A DNA stretch of 64,000 bases from Vagococcus fluvialis (GCF_003337315.1 NZ_QPJV01000002.1:248001-312000), one strand, 5' to 3'. Numbered from the stretch's first letter, positions 17,009-25,849 are shown. Notes: a model not told the origin generated them from the sequence alone. A program made the numbers and translations.

Positions 17009-17638
17009 ATGATCGTAAGTTATAATTTAAATGGTGTAGGTGACACATTGCTACTTGTTTTAGCAGATAGTAAAGGACAAGAAGTTGAAGTAATTAGAAA
17101 AGGTGATGTTTCTTGTGTGAGTGTTAAAGAAACAAAAGAAATAGTTGCTTGGAATATTTTTCAAGCTTCACATAAAATCACTAATCTAAATGGAGAAGGT
17201 CAAATTAATTTATCTCCTTCTCAATTAACAGAGTTGAATTTAGCTGTAAAAGAAGCAGGATTTGATACAGTATTTACATTAGATAACTCACCTAAATTTG
17301 TAGTTGGACTTGTAACTGAATGTAAAAAGCATGAGGACTCAGATCATTTAAGTGTGACTAAAATTTTAGTGGATAATGATGAAGAATTACAAATTGTGTG
17401 CGGCGCTTCAAATATTCGCGAAGGACTAAAAGTTGTTGTGGCTAAAGTCGGTGCTATGATGCCAGATGGAATGATTATTTGGCCAGGTGAATTAAGAGGT
17501 GTTAAGAGTGACGGAATGGTTTGTTCAGCTCGTGAATTAAACTTGCCAAATGCTCCAGAAGTTAAAGGGATTTTAGAATTACCAGATACTTATGAAGTAG
17601 GGTCAACTTTTAATCTCTCATTAAGTGTTAATGAATAA
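17009..17638 (+). CDS. ytpR: YtpR-type protein with C-terminal tRNA-binding (EMAP) domain
   Basis: 209 residues from ATG 17009. The first half is a small alpha/beta domain; the second half (about 95-205) is an OB-fold tRNA-binding domain with FVVGLVTECKKHEDSDHLSV, VCGASNIREGLKVVVA and LRGVKSDGMVCSARELNL. This resembles the PheT N-terminal and EMAPII domains. Function in tRNA binding is inferred. AGAAGGGGA at 16991-16999 fits the chosen start, so the longer reading from 16967 is rejected. Confidence 0.88.
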   Translation: MIVSYNLNGVGDTLLLVLADSKGQEVEVIRKGDVSCVSVKETKEIVAWNIFQASHKITNLNGEGQINLSPSQLTELNLAVKEAGFDTVFTLDNSPKFVVGLVTECKKHEDSDHLSVTKILVDNDEELQIVCGASNIREGLKVVVAKVGAMMPDGMIIWPGELRGVKSDGMVCSARELNLPNAPEVKGILELPDTYEVGSTFNLSLSVNE

Positions 17639-17649
17639 ATTAAAAAATA

Positions 17650-17678
17650 TTGTAGTTTAATGAACTTTCTTGTAGAAT
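17650..17678 (+). promoter_or_regulatory. Promoter of ireB-ruvX
   Basis: TTGTAG (17650-17655), 17 bases, TAGAAT (17673-17678); about 35 bases upstream of the ireB start. Confidence 0.65.
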
Positions 17679-17713
17679 GTCATTAACGACGAAAATACTA
17701 GGGGGGAACAAAG

Positions 17714-17983
17714 ATGAGCTTTACAGATGAAACAGTTAGATTTAATTTTAACGAAGACAATAAAAAAGAAGTCAGCGAAACATTAGCGATTGTTTACCGC
17801 GCTTTAGAAGAAAAAGGTTACAATCCAATTAACCAAATCGTTGGTTATTTATTATCAGGTGACCCAGCGTATATTCCACGTTATCAAGATGCACGTAATT
17901 TAATTAGACGTCATGAACGTGACGAAATCATGGAAGAATTAGTAAAAGACTATCTTTCTCACCGTGGAATTAACACATTATGA
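17714..17983 (+). CDS. ireB: IreB regulatory phosphoprotein
   Basis: 89 residues matching the IreB/YrzL (DUF965) family, with [38 protein letters not shown] and [14 protein letters not shown]. In Enterococcus faecalis IreB is phosphorylated on threonines by the kinase IreK and is a negative regulator of cephalosporin resistance; N-terminal Thr residues are present (SFTDETVRF). The AGGGGGG site is strong. The gene overlaps ruvX by four bases. Confidence 0.95.
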   Translation: MSFTDETVRFNFNEDNKKEVSETLAIVYRALEEKGYNPINQIVGYLLSGDPAYIPRYQDARNLIRRHERDEIMEELVKDYLSHRGINTL

Positions 17984-18399
17984 GAAAAATGGGTTTAGAT
18001 GTTGGATCAAAAACAGTGGGTGTTGCTGTAAGTGATCCACTTGGTTGGACTGCCCAAGGAATTGAAATTATCAGAATAGATGAAGCAGAAGGTGTTTTTG
18101 GGATTGAACGCGTGGCAGAGTTAGTGAAAGAATATCAAGTAACTGAATTTGTTGTGGGATTACCTAAAAATATGAATAATTCAATTGGACCAAGAGCTGA
18201 AGCGTCAATGGCTTATGGAAAACTTTTAGAAGACGAATTTGGGTTACCTGTTAACTACCAAGATGAACGCTTGACAACTGTTCAAGCTGAAAGAATGTTA
18301 GTCGAGCAGGCAAATACATCACGAGCTAAAAGAAAAAAAGTAATTGATAAAGTTGCTGCAGTCATGATACTTCAAAATTATTTAGATAAAAAAATGTAA
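17980..18399 (+). CDS. ruvX: Holliday junction resolvase-like YqgF/RuvX
   Basis: 139 residues of the RNase H-like YqgF family: [18 protein letters not shown] at the start, [19 protein letters not shown], and the acidic [13 protein letters not shown]. Members are linked to pre-16S rRNA 5'-end processing and were first proposed as junction resolvases. It follows ireB in the conserved pair; the usual third member, yrzB, is displaced to 20.4 kb on the other strand. Confidence 0.93.
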   Translation: MRKMGLDVGSKTVGVAVSDPLGWTAQGIEIIRIDEAEGVFGIERVAELVKEYQVTEFVVGLPKNMNNSIGPRAEASMAYGKLLEDEFGLPVNYQDERLTTVQAERMLVEQANTSRAKRKKVIDKVAAVMILQNYLDKKM

Positions 18400-18432
18400 A
18401 ATAACCTTGTCGAAAGACAAGGTTATTTTTTT
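18400..18432 (+). terminator. Terminator of ireB-ruvX
   Basis: AATAACCTTGTC, loop GAAA, GACAAGGTTATT: a perfect 12-base stem, then T-run. Confidence 0.95.
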
Positions 18433-18470
18433 GTTATTAGAAGGTTAATTTGAACAAATTTTGTTTCTTA

Positions 18471-18499
18471 TTGACAGTTATGTTGACTTTCAATAATAT
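18471..18499 (+). promoter_or_regulatory. Promoter of the LRR surface-protein locus
   Basis: TTGACA (18471-18476), 17-base spacer, TAATAT (18494-18499), upstream of the palindrome and start codon. Confidence 0.8.
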
Positions 18500-18519
18500 T
18501 AGGTTTTTCTTATTAATTG

Positions 18520-18535
18520 TTTAGGTTAACCTAAA
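18520..18535. promoter_or_regulatory. 16-bp perfect palindrome, possible operator
   Basis: TTTAGGTTAACCTAAA sits between the promoter and the Shine-Dalgarno of the LRR protein gene, where a bound repressor would block transcription. The half-site TTAGGTTA resembles operators of DtxR/MntR-family metal regulators; that link is an inference. Confidence 0.55.
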
Positions 18536-18548
18536 AAGGAGAGAGATA

Positions 18549-20126
18549 ATGAAAAAAGTATATTTTTATTCGGGAGTTTGTTGTTAGTTGTTTCAGCTAA
18601 CACAGCGATTGTTCACGGGGAAGAAGAAATTCTATCAGGAGAGGTAACAACAATTCTTGAAACAAGTAATCAAGTAGATAGTGATATTTTTAAAGATGAA
18701 AGTAATCTTTTATATAAAATTGTAGGTGAGGGCGAAGTTCAAGTTGGTGACGGAGAAAAACCAATCCCTAATTTAGGAACAAATATCACTATACCAGATG
18801 TTGTTAATCATAATGGAGTGGCTTATCAAGTAACAGTTATTGCGCCATTTGCTTTTACAACTTATGAAGATGAAGCGGGAAATATTTCAGAAGATGGTTC
18901 TAATGTAGAGCATTTTGCCAAATACGATTAGAGAAATTAGAGACAAGGCTTTTTATAGTGCTATTTACTTAAGAACAGCAACGTTTCCTAATGGTAGTCA
19001 GTTAAGAATGATTGGGGATAACGCCTTTTCATTTTCTGGACTAACAAAATTTGATTTACCAGATACAGTTGAAACAATAGGAGTTAATGGTTTCAATTAC
19101 AATAATTCTTTAGCTGAATTAAATATATCGCCTAACTCTGAACTACAATCAATTGGAGAAGGAGCTTTAAAAACGAATCCAAAACTAAAAAGAATTTATT
19201 TTCCTTCGAAATTATCATCAGTTGGTAGTGCACCATTTTCAGGCACAATAGGTCTAAGAGAAATTGAAGTAAGTGAAGCTAATCCTTATCTAGCATCATC
19301 TAATGGTGTGTTATTTGATAAAGGATTAAATACCTTAATTAGCTATCCAGCAGATAAAGATGGCAGTCAGTATCAATTGCCAGAGCCTGTTTCAAGTATT
19401 AGTGATTATGCTTTTGAATATAATGTTAATTTAAGAGATTTAAAAACAAATAACAATCTGAAAGAAATAAATGATTTTGCTTTTAAAAATATGTTGAGAT
19501 TAGAAAAAATTGAATTAAAGGAAGGATTAGAAAGACTAGGAAGATTAGCATTTTTTGGAACAAATGATTTGCCAGAATTAATTATTCCAAATAGTGTGTC
19601 TAGTTACGGAAAAAATCCATTTTATGAATTAGATGGGATGAGAAAAATAGTATTTGGTAAGAATACAAATTATATTTTTCAAGGATTTTTAGGCGGTTCA
19701 TTTACTAACCTAGAAGAAATTCAATTTAATAGTGAAAAATTACAAATTGAATCTGGAGCCTTCAGTTTCTTTTCAAGTACTAATCAAGAAAAATTACTAT
19801 TTACAGTAGTAAGTGAAGAGGCAAAAGAAGAATTAATGACAAAACTTGGAATTAATGAAAATAATATTCGAATTATTGATTTAGTAGACCCAGTAGACCC
19901 GAAAACACCAGTAAATCCAGTAGATAAAGATTCAAAAGTAGATCAAAATAATTCTAATAAGAATAATCAAGGAAATAACTCTGACGTTAAAATAATAAAT
20001 AGCCATTCAGGTAAAACAAATCAAGAGCTATTACCTAAAACTAATGAGAAAAAATCAATAATTTCATTAGTGCTTGGTCTAGGTATGTTAGGTGTTATAC
20101 CAGTGATAATGAAAAGAAAAATATAA
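18549..20126 (+). pseudogene. LPxTG-anchored BspA-type leucine-rich-repeat surface protein, two frameshifts
   Basis: ATG 18549 with GGAGAGAG upstream begins a signal peptide, but the frame stops at codon 13. The coding potential continues in another frame (about 18578-18931: LLLVVSANTAIVHG then a beta-rich region) and shifts back near 18912 into the start codon's frame, running to 20126. One extra base in the A6 or T5 run near 18552-18567 and one T fewer in the T4 run at 18913-18916 would restore a single protein of about 525 residues. It has BspA-type LRRs (LPNTIREIRDKAF, FDLPDTVETIGVNGF, SISDYAFEYN), a Pro/Asn/Lys-rich wall stretch, the sortase motif LPKTN, a membrane helix and KRKI. The product would be wall-anchored and probably adhesive. 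Confidence 0.8.
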
Positions 20127-20194
20127 TAATTCACAAAGTTGAGAGTGGGTTACCCTCTTGACTAAAAATATTTCGTTTATTTAAAAGGTATATT

Positions 20195-20223
20195 TTGAAC
20201 TGAGTCAATAGTCATTATATAAT
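20195..20223 (+). promoter_or_regulatory. Strong orphan promoter
   Basis: TTGAAC (20195-20200), 17 bases, TATAAT (20218-20223). No gene follows on this strand before the terminator at 20331-20360. Confidence 0.75.
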
Positions 20224-20228
20224 ACAAA

Positions 20229-20360
20229 TAAAAAGAGAAATATAGCTTTTCAAAATAACGAAGTAGTTAGTCTGCAAACCTGTATTGATGACTATACAAA
20301 CTTAATTTTTTTTGCGATAGCTAAATAAGAAAGAGTTGGCTTATTTAGCCAACTCTTTTT
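20229..20360 (+). ncRNA. Candidate small RNA of about 130 nt
   Basis: The interval runs from the expected start site of a near-consensus promoter to an intrinsic terminator and has no credible ORF (longest ATG reading is five codons). Near its 3' end two hairpins compete: GCTAAATAAG/CTTATTTAGC (20320-20349) and AAGAGTTGGCT/AGCCAACTCTT (20331-20357). That is an antiterminator/terminator layout. I do not recognise it as 6S RNA or another known family. Confidence 0.5.
20331..20360. terminator. Bidirectional terminator between the candidate RNA and yrzB
   Basis: AAGAGTTGGCT / AGCCAACTCTT, an 11-base stem with a five-base loop and T-rich tails on both strands. Confidence 0.85.
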
Positions 20361-20361
20361 G

Positions 20362-20679
20362 TTATTCTTCTTCAGCTTCAAAAGCGTTGAATACTTCTTC
20401 AATCATATCCCACTCAGCTTCAGTTTCGATTTCAGTTAATCGTCCTTCAGCTTCGCCGTCTTTTTGCTCGTAAGCGTAAGCTAATAATTCAACTTCTTCG
20501 CCTTCTGGAGAGCTTGCATCATAAAGTAATACGTAATCTTTACCATATTCTTCTTGCCCATCAATTGTTAAATGAATACGGAATAGGACTTCATTTCCTT
20601 CATCATCAATTAAAGTAATTAAATCATCTGCATCGTGGTCATGAATGTGATCATGATCGTGGTTATGTGTATCTGACAT
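20362..20679 (-). CDS. yrzB: DUF1292 protein, YrzB family
   Basis: 105 residues, very acidic. The DUF1292 core is DDLITLIDDEGNEVLFRIHL and YVLLYDASSPEGEEVELLAYAY. The N-terminus is an unusual His/Asp-rich tail (residues 4-16, HNHDHDHIHDHD), which could bind metal. Function unknown; normally encoded with ireB-ruvX, here separated from them by the LRR locus and inverted. GAGGAATG precedes the ATG. Confidence 0.9.
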   Translation of the reverse strand: MSDTHNHDHDHIHDHDADDLITLIDDEGNEVLFRIHLTIDGQEEYGKDYVLLYDASSPEGEEVELLAYAYEQKDGEAEGRLTEIETEAEWDMIEEVFNAFEAEEE

Positions 20680-20781
20680 TTTACATTCCTCATTTCTTTT
20701 TGTTTCACTTCACACAACATTATACAGAAAATATCATAAAAAGGCTATTAATCACCCTAGTAAACTTGAAAAAGAATTTGA

Positions 20782-21708
20782 TTAACGAAAAGCTATTTTT
20801 TTAGCTTTTTCTGTATTGGCAAAATGTAGTTTAGCATAATTCTCAAGTAAGGATAAGCCGCCTTTTTTTAATATTTTAGCAGCTGCTTGGTCAGATTTAG
20901 TACCTGCACCTGAAGGAACAGTAAAACCAAGCTCTTTACTAGCTTTATCTAATTCATCTAAGAAAGTTGCACGGCAAATAATAGAGGCAGCTGCAACAGA
21001 TAGATGATATTGTTCCCCTTTTGTTTTAAAATATAGATTTTCTGTCACAGGATTAGGCTCACGGGTTAAGTAAGAGCGATAACTTTTTTCTGTTGTAAAT
21101 TGATCGATTAGAATTCCTTGAGGTTTTACAGGTTTTAATTCTTCTAATAATAAATGAATAGCTTGATTATGTAAGGCGACTTTCATACGGTTAACATTAT
21201 AGTTAGGTTGAATTTCATTGTATTTTTTAGGTGTGACAATCAATTGTTTGTAAGGAACAACATGAACTAAATCTTTAGCTATCTTTCTAATCATTGGATC
21301 AGTTAACATCTTAGAATCTTTAACACCTAATTCTTTTAGAAGAGGCATATTTTCCTTAGTAACATAAGTTGCGCAGACTACAACGGGACCTAAGTAGCTA
21401 CCGTTTCCAACTTCATCACTTCCAAGGACTGCCCAGTTTTGAAAGTCTTTAGGTAAATCAGCTTCTTTTTTTTGTGTTGAAGATTGCTTTTTAGGAGTAG
21501 GATTTTCCTTGCCCCATTTAGCAGATTCATTTTCTGCTTGAACACCTTGAAACAAAACTTTCCCTGAATTATAGGCAGTCACAGTAACTCCCGGTAATTT
21601 AGAAGAAAAAACAGCATAAGGTGGTGTTTTTATTTGGTAAGTTTCATAAGTGTTTTTCATTTTTTGGATAGTAGGTTTATCACATAATAAGGTAATCGAC
21701 TGGCTCAT
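20782..21708 (-). CDS. rnhC: Ribonuclease HIII
   Basis: 308 residues. An N-terminal TBP-like substrate-binding domain (about 1-90) precedes the RNase H2/H3 catalytic domain, with VLGSDEVGNGSYLGPVVVCA and further acidic residues in ILIDQFTTE and SIICRATFLDELD. It cleaves RNA in RNA-DNA hybrids. Divergent from zapA, as in Bacillus and Enterococcus. Confidence 0.94.
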   Translation of the reverse strand: MSQSITLLCDKPTIQKMKNTYETYQIKTPPYAVFSSKLPGVTVTAYNSGKVLFQGVQAENESAKWGKENPTPKKQSSTQKKEADLPKDFQNWAVLGSDEVGNGSYLGPVVVCATYVTKENMPLLKELGVKDSKMLTDPMIRKIAKDLVHVVPYKQLIVTPKKYNEIQPNYNVNRMKVALHNQAIHLLLEELKPVKPQGILIDQFTTEKSYRSYLTREPNPVTENLYFKTKGEQYHLSVAAASIICRATFLDELDKASKELGFTVPSGAGTKSDQAAAKILKKGGLSLLENYAKLHFANTEKAKKIAFR

Positions 21709-21892
21709 AACATAACCTCTCTTTTGTTTATAATCTAAGTAATTATAGCAATAAAGTTAAAAATAAGGAAACAGAAGAAAAAGTTAAGTAGATTTTAAAG
21801 TAGAAAATTGTTATTTAGTGAAAAGTCTTATATAATTAACATTAAGATTTATCTGGGAAATGATTACTTAAAAGTAGCGAGGAGGGGACATC

Positions 21893-22348
21893 GTGATTCA
21901 AGATGAGATGAAACGATATAAAGCAAAAATTGCTGGTGAAACTTATACAATTATCGGTCCTGAAAGTCACTATCACATGGACATCGTTAATGACTTAGCA
22001 AATGAGCAGATTGAATTAATAGAAAAACAATCACCAAGCTTATCTCGTGAGCAAGCGGCTATTCTACTTGCCATTAATACCTTATCAGTTCAAGTGAAAC
22101 AGCAAGAAATTATTCTAGACCAAAGAAAAGAAATTGAAGAGTTAAAAGAAGAGCTAAAACGTGTGGAAGAATTAGAAGAACGATTAGACCGGATTGAAGC
22201 TCGCGAAAAAGAAGCTAGGCAAGCAATCATTAAAGAAAAGAGACAAATGACTGAGGAAGAAACCCTGAATCAAATAGAAGTTCAAAAGGTGTTAAATCAG
22301 CAAGTCAAAGAAAAAATACAAAAAAACAATGGACAAAAAAGAAAATAA
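21893..22348 (+). CDS. zapA: Cell division protein ZapA
   Basis: 151 residues. The N-terminal ZapA domain is YKAKIAGETYTIIGPESHYHMDIVNDLANEQI, followed by a long coiled coil (about 75-145). ZapA binds and bundles FtsZ at the division site. The coiled-coil tail is longer than in Gram-negative ZapA, as is usual near cvpA-mutS2 in Lactobacillales. Start is GTG 21893 with the strong site GAGGAGGGG. Confidence 0.88.
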   Translation: MIQDEMKRYKAKIAGETYTIIGPESHYHMDIVNDLANEQIELIEKQSPSLSREQAAILLAINTLSVQVKQQEIILDQRKEIEELKEELKRVEELEERLDRIEAREKEARQAIIKEKRQMTEEETLNQIEVQKVLNQQVKEKIQKNNGQKRK

Positions 22349-22382
22349 GTAAAAAATAATCAATTGAGTAAGGTTTGAAACG

Positions 22383-22931
22383 ATGCTAACTATTTTAATT
22401 ATAATATGTTTAGGGACAAGTTTTTATGCAGGATATAGAAGAGGATTAATGCTTCAAATCGTCTATGGTGTAGGTTATGTACTATCTTTTGTGGTAGCTC
22501 AAAAAAAATACCGAGCACTAGGAGAAAAATTAGAATTATTAATACCTTATCCAGCACCTACAGAAAAAACAACATTAGTCCTATTTGATAAAAATTTAAT
22601 ATTTGATCTTGATAAAGCCTTTTATGCAGGAGTAGCTTTCATGATAATTCTATTTATCGGTTGGTTAATAACAAGATTTGTAGGAATCTTTTGCTATAAA
22701 TTAACCTTTATGCCAGTTATTAAACAAGGAAATGATTTAGCTGGTGGAATCGTTAATGCTTTATTTACCTTAGTAGGATTAACTTTAGTTTTAACACTAC
22801 TAGCTATGTTACCAGTTGATTTTATCCAAAACTTATTTAAGAAAAGTAGTTTAGCGAGATTCTTAGTTGATTCAACACCAATTGTTTCAGGTTTAATTAA
22901 GGATTGGTGGATTACGAAAATTATCTTATAA
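22383..22931 (+). CDS. cvpA: CvpA family membrane protein
   Basis: 182 residues with four predicted membrane segments: about 1-18, 25-40, 83-105 and 122-146. CvpA was named for colicin V production in E. coli; in Firmicutes it sits between zapA and mutS2 and its role is not established. Follows zapA by 34 bases and is likely in the same transcript. Confidence 0.85.
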   Translation: MLTILIIICLGTSFYAGYRRGLMLQIVYGVGYVLSFVVAQKKYRALGEKLELLIPYPAPTEKTTLVLFDKNLIFDLDKAFYAGVAFMIILFIGWLITRFVGIFCYKLTFMPVIKQGNDLAGGIVNALFTLVGLTLVLTLLAMLPVDFIQNLFKKSSLARFLVDSTPIVSGLIKDWWITKIIL

Positions 22932-23016
22932 AGGGTGGTCAAGCATCTTAACTATGATCAACATAAACAAAAAGTTTAGTTGCTTTTAGTTAAAGATCTT
23001 TACCCTCTTTTTTTGT
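22932..23016 (+). terminator. Large imperfect hairpin with T-run before mutS2
   Basis: AGGGT pairs with ACCCT and ATCTTAAC with GTTAAAGAT (one bulge) across about 80 bases, followed by CTTTTTTTG. It could end zapA-cvpA or act as an attenuator ahead of mutS2, whose start lies 25 bases further on. Confidence 0.45.
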
Positions 23017-23040
23017 AAAGTGAAAATAAAGGAGTACATA

Positions 23041-25413
23041 ATGAATAAAAAAATCCTTCAAACATTAGAGTTTGATAAAGTAAAACAAGAATTAGCGCAA
23101 CACATAGTCACAAAACTTGGAGAAGAGCATTTAACTCAGTTAGTTCCAATAAACGATTTTGATTTAATTGAAAGTCATTTAGTTGAGACAGAAGACGCTT
23201 TTAAAGTACTACGTTTACGCGGCGGGATCCCTATTCCCGTTTTAGAAAATGTAAAACCCCATATGAAACGAATTGAAATCGGAGCTGTTTTAAATGGCTT
23301 AGAATTAGCTCAAGTAGGGCGTGTCTTAAGTACAGTAACTGAATTACAACGTTTTTTTGATGACTTAAGAGAAAATGACATTGAATTAGAGAGACTTTAT
23401 GAGTGGTCAGATAAAATGATTGCCTTACCTGATGTGGCTAAAAGCATTCGAATTTCAATTGAAGAAGATGGGAGAGTAACAGATGAAGCCTCTTCTGAAT
23501 TAAAGGGAATTAGACAAGCGATTAGGCGTTCAGAACAAGGTGTAAAAGACCAGTTGGACGGAATTTTACGAGGAAGCAGTAGTAAATATTTAAGTGATAG
23601 CATTGTTACGATGAGAAATGAACGCTATGTTATTCCTGTTAAAAGTGAATATCGTAGTCAATTTGGTGGTGTGGTACATGACCAAAGTGCTTCAGGTCAA
23701 ACAGTGTTTGTTGAGCCAAGACAGGTTGTTGAATTAAATAATAAATTAAGACAACATCAAATTGCAGAGCGTAAAGAAATTGAGCGTATTTTAGCTGTTC
23801 TTTCAAATGAATTAGCCCCCTTTAGACAAGATATTTTGCAAAATGCTTATGTCTTAGGGAAACTTGACTTTATTAATGCTAAAGCTGCTTATGGTAAAAG
23901 TATTAAAGGGATTGTGCCTAAATTAAGTGCAGATAAATATGTTTCTTTAAAACAAGCTAGACATCCTTTAATTGACGGTGAAAAAGTAGTTGCTAATGAT
24001 ATTGTTATTGGTGAGAGTTACCAAGCAATTGTTATTACAGGGCCGAATACAGGTGGTAAAACAATTACATTGAAAACGTTAGGTCTACTACAATTAATGG
24101 GACAATCAGGTTTACCAATTCCAGCAGGTGAAGAGAGTGTGATTGGTGTCTTCAATGAAGTTTATGCAGACATTGGAGATGAGCAGTCAATTGAGCAAAA
24201 TTTGAGTACTTTCTCTTCTCATATGACTAACATTGTGGATATATTAAAACATTTAGACAGCGAAAGTTTAGTTTTATTTGATGAATTAGGAGCAGGAACA
24301 GACCCTCAGGAAGGTGCTGCCTTAGCTATTTCAATATTAGACCAAGTGGGACAAGTTGGGGCCTATGTTATGGCAACCACTCACTACCCAGAATTAAAAG
24401 TTTATGGCTATAATCGCCCGGGAACAATTAATGCAAGTATGGAATTTGACGTGGATACACTTAGTCCTACGTACCGTTTACTAATCGGGATACCAGGTAG
24501 AAGTAATGCTTTTGAAATCTCAAAACGTTTAGGCTTATCCACTCAAATTATTGAGCAAGCAAAACAGATTATTGATGGTGAGAGTCAAGATTTAAACGAG
24601 ATGATTTCTGATTTAGAAAATCAACGGAAAATGACTGAAACTGAATACTTAGAAGTTAGACGTCATGTGGATGAGTCAGAAGAATTACATCGCGACTTAA
24701 AGACCGCTTATGAATTGTTCTTTACAGAAAGAGAAAAAGAACTAAATAAAGCAAAAGTAAAAGCTAATGAGATTATTGCTGAAGCAGAAGAAAAAGCTGA
24801 AAGTTTGATTCAAGACATTAGACAAATGCAAATAAGAAGTCAGTCAGAAAATAAAATCAAAGAACATGAATTTATTGACGTAAAATCTCAATTATCAGAT
24901 TTAAAACATGAAGAAACTCACTTGGCTAAAAATAAAGTATTGAAAAAAGCCAAAGAAAAGAAAAACTTTAAACCAGGAGACGACGTATTAGTGGAATCAT
25001 TTGGTCAACGAGGAACGCTGATTAGTAAGACAGGAAACAAAGAATGGCAAGTGCAACTAGGGATATTAAAAATGGCCGTTTCTGAAGATGGTATGACTTT
25101 ATTACCACCTGAAAAAGAACCGACAAGACGAGTGACAGGTGTTAAAAGTGATGGCGGTGGAAGTCGAAGCTCTGTTAAAACACAACTAGATTTACGTGGT
25201 AAGAGATTTGAAGAAGCAGTATCAGAAGTCGATCAATATATTGACTCAGCTCTGTTGGCGGGTTACCCTCAAGTAACAATTGTTCATGGTAGAGGGACAG
25301 GTGCTTTGAAAAAAGGTGTTCAAGATTATTTAAAACGTCACCCACGTGTTAAAAAATATGAATATGCTCCAGCAAATCAAGGTGGAGACGGGGCTACTAT
25401 TGTTAGCTTTTAA
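23041..25413 (+). CDS. mutS2: MutS2 endonuclease / ribosome rescue ATPase
   Basis: About 790 residues. MutS-like core and lever, Walker A GPNTGGKT, Walker B LVLFDELGAGTDPQEGAALA, the LLIGIPGRSNAFEIS segment, a long coiled coil (about 515-620), KOW-like FKPGDDVLVESFGQRG, and a C-terminal Smr domain with LDLRGKRFEEA and VTIVHGRGTGALKKGVQ. MutS2 suppresses recombination and, in Bacillus, splits collided ribosomes. ATG 23041 is preferred because AAGGAG lies nine bases upstream; the reading from 23020 overlaps it. Confidence 0.95.
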   Translation: MNKKILQTLEFDKVKQELAQHIVTKLGEEHLTQLVPINDFDLIESHLVETEDAFKVLRLRGGIPIPVLENVKPHMKRIEIGAVLNGLELAQVGRVLSTVTELQRFFDDLRENDIELERLYEWSDKMIALPDVAKSIRISIEEDGRVTDEASSELKGIRQAIRRSEQGVKDQLDGILRGSSSKYLSDSIVTMRNERYVIPVKSEYRSQFGGVVHDQSASGQTVFVEPRQVVELNNKLRQHQIAERKEIERILAVLSNELAPFRQDILQNAYVLGKLDFINAKAAYGKSIKGIVPKLSADKYVSLKQARHPLIDGEKVVANDIVIGESYQAIVITGPNTGGKTITLKTLGLLQLMGQSGLPIPAGEESVIGVFNEVYADIGDEQSIEQNLSTFSSHMTNIVDILKHLDSESLVLFDELGAGTDPQEGAALAISILDQVGQVGAYVMATTHYPELKVYGYNRPGTINASMEFDVDTLSPTYRLLIGIPGRSNAFEISKRLGLSTQIIEQAKQIIDGESQDLNEMISDLENQRKMTETEYLEVRRHVDESEELHRDLKTAYELFFTEREKELNKAKVKANEIIAEAEEKAESLIQDIRQMQIRSQSENKIKEHEFIDVKSQLSDLKHEETHLAKNKVLKKAKEKKNFKPGDDVLVESFGQRGTLISKTGNKEWQVQLGILKMAVSEDGMTLLPPEKEPTRRVTGVKSDGGGSRSSVKTQLDLRGKRFEEAVSEVDQYIDSALLAGYPQVTIVHGRGTGALKKGVQDYLKRHPRVKKYEYAPANQGGDGATIVSF

Positions 25414-25449
25414 GAATCAAGCAAATGATTAGTGTTAAAGTACCCCCTT

Positions 25450-25458
25450 TGGTATAAT
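25450..25458 (+). promoter_or_regulatory. Extended -10 promoter of trxA
   Basis: TGGTATAAT at 25450-25458, 34 bases upstream of the start codon. Confidence 0.6.
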
Positions 25459-25492
25459 TTAAATATAATAAGTATTAAGGAGAGTGTCGAAT

Positions 25493-25804
25493 ATGTTATT
25501 AGATTTAACAGATAAAAATTTTGCAGAAGAAATTAGCGAAGGTTTAGTTATGGTAGACTTCTGGGCTCCATGGTGTGGACCTTGCCGTATGCAAACACCA
25601 ATCTTAGAACAAATGTCAGAAGATTATGTTGATCAAGTTAAATTTACAAAAATTAACGTTGACGAAAACCCAGCAACAAGCCAACAATTTGGTATTATGA
25701 GTATTCCAAATATGTTACTTTTCAAAGATGGAAAAGTTGTTGAAAATATTGTTGGGGTTCACCAAAAAGCTCAATTACAACCAATTATTGCTAAACATTT
25801 ATAA
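25493..25804 (+). CDS. trxA: Thioredoxin
   Basis: 103 residues with the classic active site DFWAPWCGPCRMQTP and cis-proline IMSIPNMLLF. General cytoplasmic disulfide reductant. AAGGAGAG (25477-25484) is correctly spaced for ATG 25493; the GTG at 25484 overlaps that site and is rejected. mutS2-trxA-uvrC is the conserved order in Firmicutes. Confidence 0.95.
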   Translation: MLLDLTDKNFAEEISEGLVMVDFWAPWCGPCRMQTPILEQMSEDYVDQVKFTKINVDENPATSQQFGIMSIPNMLLFKDGKVVENIVGVHQKAQLQPIIAKHL

Positions 25805-25810
25805 AAGTTT

Positions 25811-25849
25811 AAAGCATTCAGTAGATAGTAACTACTGAATGCTTTTTTT
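25811..25849 (+). terminator. Terminator of trxA
   Basis: AAAGCATTCAGTAG / CTACTGAATGCTTT, a perfect 14-base stem followed by T-run. It overlaps the upstream open frame of uvrC, supporting a later uvrC start. Confidence 0.93.

Noticed and set aside
20229-20360. 6S RNA
   Set aside because: The region is too short and I cannot draw the long closing stem and central bubble of 6S RNA.
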